A stretch of DNA of 64,000 bases from Actinomycetota bacterium (GTDB lineage: Bacteria > Actinomycetota > Actinomycetes > Actinomycetales > Microbacteriaceae): positions 124,001 to 188,000 of the forward strand of contig CANFSP010000004.1 of the NCBI GenBank assembly GCA_947449765.1, read 5' to 3'. The translations under genes were made by a program, and so were the position numbers. Under the pieces are notes generated by a model. It did no database searches. It worked only from the letters and a program-made list of their open reading frames with translations, and was not told where the DNA came from. This document shows, piece by piece, positions 61,140 to 64,000 of this stretch (position 1 is the stretch's first letter; the number at the start of each line of letters is the position of its first letter).

Positions 61140-62951
61140 ATGACTCGTTCTCCCCTGGTTGCCGTACCCATCGTTCTCGTGGCTCTCGTCGCATCAGTGT
61201 GGACCGGCTCGTCGGCTCGGGCGGGTGTCGATGACTTCACGTTTGAGTCAATGGCCGTCGAGTACACGCTCGCCGCGTCTGCCACGGGTGAGTCTGAGCT
61301 CACGACGCGAGAAGACCTCATTGCCGTGTTCCCTGAGACGGATCAAAACCATGGAATACAGCGTGCCATTCCGCTGAGTTACAACAGGCTCGCGACCCAT
61401 CCCACCATCACCGGCGTGACTGATGGTGCTGGTCAGACCCTGCCGTACACCGAGGAAGAGTCAGACGGATATTTACTCGTCACAATAAAGGACGACAATT
61501 TCGTGCACGGACGGGTGGAGTACGTCATCACCTATACCCAGACAAACGTCATCCAGGTTCCGGATAACTCCGGCGGAAACCAGGAGTTCTACTGGGATGT
61601 CAACGGAACCGGATGGGCACAACCGTTCGGAGTCGTCAGTGCGACAGTCACTCTGCCACCCGACTTGGCGAAGCACCTGACCTCGGAATCGGCCTGCTAC
61701 CAAGGGGATGAGGGGAGCTCAACCGCGTGCAGCACATCGCAAGCGGAGAGCACACCGGACGGAAGCCGGGTGTTCACGTTTGGAGCCAGCGACCTCGGTC
61801 CGTACCAAACACTCTCGTTCGCGATTGGTTTTAGTGCGGACACGTTCGTGCTACCCGACACATCGCTGTGGGCGCATCCCCTCGGAGCACTGTTCGCCGT
61901 TTCAGCCGGACTACTCGCGCTGCTCCTTCTGCTTAGTCTCGTCATGCGCCTCGCGGTCTGGCGAAACGCTCGCGGTCGGGGCATCATCATCGCGCAGTAC
62001 GAGGCCCCCGAAGGGATGACGCCGTTGATGGCGTCCAACATTGTGCGTCGATCTTCGCGAGCCGTTGTGGCATCAATCCTCCGACTTGCCGTGCAGGGAA
62101 ACCTCATGATTCGCGACGAAAAAGTCGGAAACACCCGCCGGTCGTCATACCAGGTCGACATCGTCACCCTCGAAGGCACAAGCGACGAAGACCGGATGAT
62201 GCTCGAAGCGGTATACGGAGAGTGGATGGCGACTGGGGCGAGCATGAACACATCCACCCCCGATACAGCGCGTGCACGACGTCTCCGGCAGGCCATCAGG
62301 TTAACCAAGCGCAATGCCGTGGCGCTCGGTTTTCGTACTCAACCGCATCGTTCACTGCGACGAGTGGCGACCATCCTCAGCATCATCGCCGGTGTCGCGG
62401 TCTTCTTCATGGGCGGGATCATCGTTACGGACGGATATGGCGGCACACTCGAGGCTCTCATCACCTACCTCGGGTGCATTCCGGCCGTACTGGTGACTCT
62501 CCTGCTTCTGAACAACGTCGCGCCGCTCACGCAGGCTGGCGCTCAGGCGCGCGAGCATCTGCAGGGGCTCAAGCTGTTCATCCGACTCGCTGAGGCTGAC
62601 CGCATCGCCTTCTTGCAGAGCCCTTCCGGCGCCGAGAAACGAGTGGATGTCTCCAAGCCTGGCGCGGTTATTAATCTGTATGAAAAAGCATTGCCGTACG
62701 CGGTACTATTCGGGCTGGAAAATCAGTGGGCCCGATCGCTCGCCGCTCTCTACGAGCAGGATTCGCGAACCCCGTCCTGGTTCGTGTCGAACGACCCGTT
62801 CCTTGATGCCGCTTTCGTCACCGCCGTCGCGACTTTTGCCACAACGTCAACCACGTGGGCCTCATCCGCTTCGTCTTCGTCCTCCTCCGGTGCATCCGGC
62901 GGCGGCTTCGCCGGTGGTGGCGGAGGAGGCGGTGGAGGCGGAGGCGTCTAG
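61140..62951 (+). CDS. DUF2207 membrane protein with poly-glycine tail
   Basis: A 603-residue protein. A signal peptide (about 1-28, VAVPIVLVALVASVWTG) is followed by an extracellular domain (about 30-235) that matches DUF2207. A central helix (about 255-278) is followed by a cytoplasmic region, two further helices (about 418-470) and a C-terminal tail of SSSSG-type and then eleven glycines before a final Val. This architecture is typical of DUF2207 proteins, whose function is unknown. The ATG at 61140 is chosen over an upstream frame. Confidence 0.88.
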   Translation: MTRSPLVAVPIVLVALVASVWTGSSARAGVDDFTFESMAVEYTLAASATGESELTTREDLIAVFPETDQNHGIQRAIPLSYNRLATHPTITGVTDGAGQTLPYTEEESDGYLLVTIKDDNFVHGRVEYVITYTQTNVIQVPDNSGGNQEFYWDVNGTGWAQPFGVVSATVTLPPDLAKHLTSESACYQGDEGSSTACSTSQAESTPDGSRVFTFGASDLGPYQTLSFAIGFSADTFVLPDTSLWAHPLGALFAVSAGLLALLLLLSLVMRLAVWRNARGRGIIIAQYEAPEGMTPLMASNIVRRSSRAVVASILRLAVQGNLMIRDEKVGNTRRSSYQVDIVTLEGTSDEDRMMLEAVYGEWMATGASMNTSTPDTARARRLRQAIRLTKRNAVALGFRTQPHRSLRRVATILSIIAGVAVFFMGGIIVTDGYGGTLEALITYLGCIPAVLVTLLLLNNVAPLTQAGAQAREHLQGLKLFIRLAEADRIAFLQSPSGAEKRVDVSKPGAVINLYEKALPYAVLFGLENQWARSLAALYEQDSRTPSWFVSNDPFLDAAFVTAVATFATTSTTWASSASSSSSSGASGGGFAGGGGGGGGGGGV

Positions 62952-63009
62952 GCTCGTCGAATGCGGCTCGCGTTGCGACCTTCTTCAGGCAGACACGCAC
63001 GACATCCGG

Positions 63010-63015
63010 TAGTTT
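63010..63015 (+). promoter_or_regulatory. -10 element of tRNA-Arg
   Basis: TAGTTT lies nine bases before the tRNA 5' end. Confidence 0.35.
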
Positions 63016-63024
63016 TGAGGTATT

Positions 63025-63097
63025 GCCCTCGTAGCTCAGAGGATAGAGCAGGAGCCTTCTAATCTCTTGGTCGCAGGTTCGATTCCTGCCGAGGGCA
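63025..63097 (+). tRNA. tRNA-Arg (anticodon TCT)
   Basis: Cloverleaf of 73 bases. The acceptor arm is GCCCTCG/CGAGGGC, the D arm is GCTCAGAGGATAGAGC, and the anticodon loop CTTCTAA gives anticodon TCT. The T arm is GCAGGTTCGATTCCTGC. No CCA is encoded. The closing pair of the anticodon stem is a C-U mismatch. Confidence 0.95.
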
Positions 63098-63169
63098 CGT
63101 TATCGAAGCTGTTTGCGCGAGTGGCTTCGATGTGTCGACTTCCGTCAGGCTAGCTACGCACTCCCCCGA

Positions 63170-64000
63170 CTATCCCTCCGGGAGAAGCGCCCCCTTGCGG
63201 ATGACGAGGATCGCCGTGCGTATCGAGAGCATCACGACGACGACCGCGAGAACCACAAAGAAACTCAGAGCGAGGATGGCGAAAAAGACCTCGTGCACGA
63301 GCGAGTAGTAGAGAAACGACGCGATCGAGATTGACGCAATCGGAAAGCTAAACGCCCACCAGGTCAGGGCAAAGGGTAGGCGAGCGAATTTCTTCCACTG
63401 ACTCATCACCATGAGGGTCATGAACAACCCGACGAAATAGAGCACCCGCCCAAAGTCGTCGAGCACGCCGGCGTGCAGCGCCGTCCATGCTGAGAAACCA
63501 ATCGCTGGCGGCACGATGAGAATGAATAGTGTGGGACGCAGTTTCGCCGGCACCGGCGCGAAGAAGAAGCTGCGGTTCAAACTGATCGCCATGAGGGGTA
63601 GCCAAAACACAATCCCAATGGCGAAAAAGAAGTAGGAAATTTCAACGTAACCCAGTGGTGCACCGGCAAGCGGGACAAGCAGGTTAGCCACAATCGGGAT
63701 GAACCACGCGGGCGAATTGTGTTCCGTCGTGAAGTGCTCGGCATGAATCCAGAAATTCAACACCATGAGCGTAAAGGCGAGCTGTGCCACAACCGAAATC
63801 CACCACAGCACCTGTGTCACCGCCGGGAGGTAGGGAAACACCGCGGTGGCGATGAGCATGAGACCAATGGAGCTCGCCGGAAAGAAACTCAGTCGGATGG
63901 GATGGCGCACCTCAGCTACGACCGCAGCGGGAAAGCGCACGCACTTCAGCAGGTAGGTCACGGTAATGCTGAGCCACACCAGCGCAGTGACAACGAGCAA
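63170..64000 (-). CDS. SLAC1/TehA-type transporter (5' end outside window)
   Basis: A partial frame of 276 residues that runs off the right edge, so the N-terminus is missing. At least eight hydrophobic helices are visible, with segments such as VEISYFFFAIGIVFWLPLMAISL and LFILIVPPAIGFSAWTAL and LPFALTWWAFSFPIASISIASFL. The Trp-rich FALTWWAFSFP stretch is typical of the tellurite-resistance/dicarboxylate (TDT) family that includes SLAC1 anion channels. The substrate is unknown. The gene ends about 70 bases after tRNA-Arg on the opposite strand. Confidence 0.85.
   Translation of the reverse strand: MLVVTALVWLSITVTYLLKCVRFPAAVVAEVRHPIRLSFFPASSIGLMLIATAVFPYLPAVTQVLWWISVVAQLAFTLMVLNFWIHAEHFTTEHNSPAWFIPIVANLLVPLAGAPLGYVEISYFFFAIGIVFWLPLMAISLNRSFFFAPVPAKLRPTLFILIVPPAIGFSAWTALHAGVLDDFGRVLYFVGLFMTLMVMSQWKKFARLPFALTWWAFSFPIASISIASFLYYSLVHEVFFAILALSFFVVLAVVVVMLSIRTAILVIRKGALLPEG

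Overview
The window is a dense chromosomal segment from an actinobacterium, most likely a member of the Microbacteriaceae whose base composition looks lower in GC than usual for the family (judged by eye, not computed). The evidence is: SOS-type palindromes of the TCGAA-N6-TTCGA class, a translational ileS T-box with a very short Stem I, an archaeal-type ValS, tandem clpP1-clpP2 followed by clpX, TANNNT promoters placed about six bases before start codons, and intergenic repeats that read as 'STGSTSE' in translation. Nothing looks like a prophage, plasmid, transposon or CRISPR locus. The only mobile-type accessory module is a small VapBC toxin-antitoxin pair.

Layout. 1-4.8 kb: the 3' part of a competence locus (comEA, then comEC running off the left edge) and leuS, all on the minus strand. 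4.8-8 kb: pabB and pabC (p-aminobenzoate synthesis) diverge from an 18-bp gap, followed by an APP1-like phosphatase gene. 8.2-13.1 kb: an SOS-type palindrome, a small protein, a DnaE2-type polymerase and an FUSC/aromatic-acid-exporter-like membrane protein form one operon. 13.1-18.3 kb: a GH3 beta-N-acetylhexosaminidase, a luciferase-like oxidoreductase, an orphan MsiK/UgpC-type sugar ABC ATPase and a DUF4032 kinase-like protein. 18.3-27.5 kb: tRNA-Ala and a long minus-strand block rne-rplU-rpmA-obg-proB-proA-(small membrane protein)-nadD-(proline-rich membrane protein)-rsfS, which combines RNA decay, ribosome biogenesis, proline and NAD synthesis. 27.8-30 kb: a VKOR-family protein and a DHA2 drug exporter. 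30-38.8 kb: the T-box-led operon ileS-folC-DUF4233-ndk, divergent from valS. 38.8-43.9 kb: clpP1-clpP2-clpX, lysE, tig and tRNA-Pro. 43.9-45.5 kb: a 27-bp tandem repeat, tRNA-Gly with an unusually long overlapping hairpin, yjdM and vapBC. 45.5-57 kb: an amidohydrolase, a Nei-type glycosylase and rpiB, divergent from pepN-mscS-globin; then an unknown gene, two structurally unrelated thioesterases around a TetR regulator, and ettA. 57-64 kb: a lipoprotein, a second SSB, msrA, a PGQ-rich membrane protein, a KhtT/KhtU-like potassium efflux pair, a DUF2207 protein, tRNA-Arg and a partial SLAC1/TehA-type transporter.

The most notable signals are regulatory. At least twelve operon-leading genes have TANNNT (mostly TAGNCT) six or seven bases before the start codon with no Shine-Dalgarno, which predicts leaderless mRNAs. 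One of these motifs is a 7-bp near-palindrome that appears to serve pabB and pabC at once. Others are the T-box before ileS, an SOS-type box before dnaE2 in a locus with no imuA or imuB, and a 23-bp perfect inverted repeat that absorbs the 3' end of tRNA-Gly. All starts, promoters and functions are read from sequence and family knowledge only; no database search was run.
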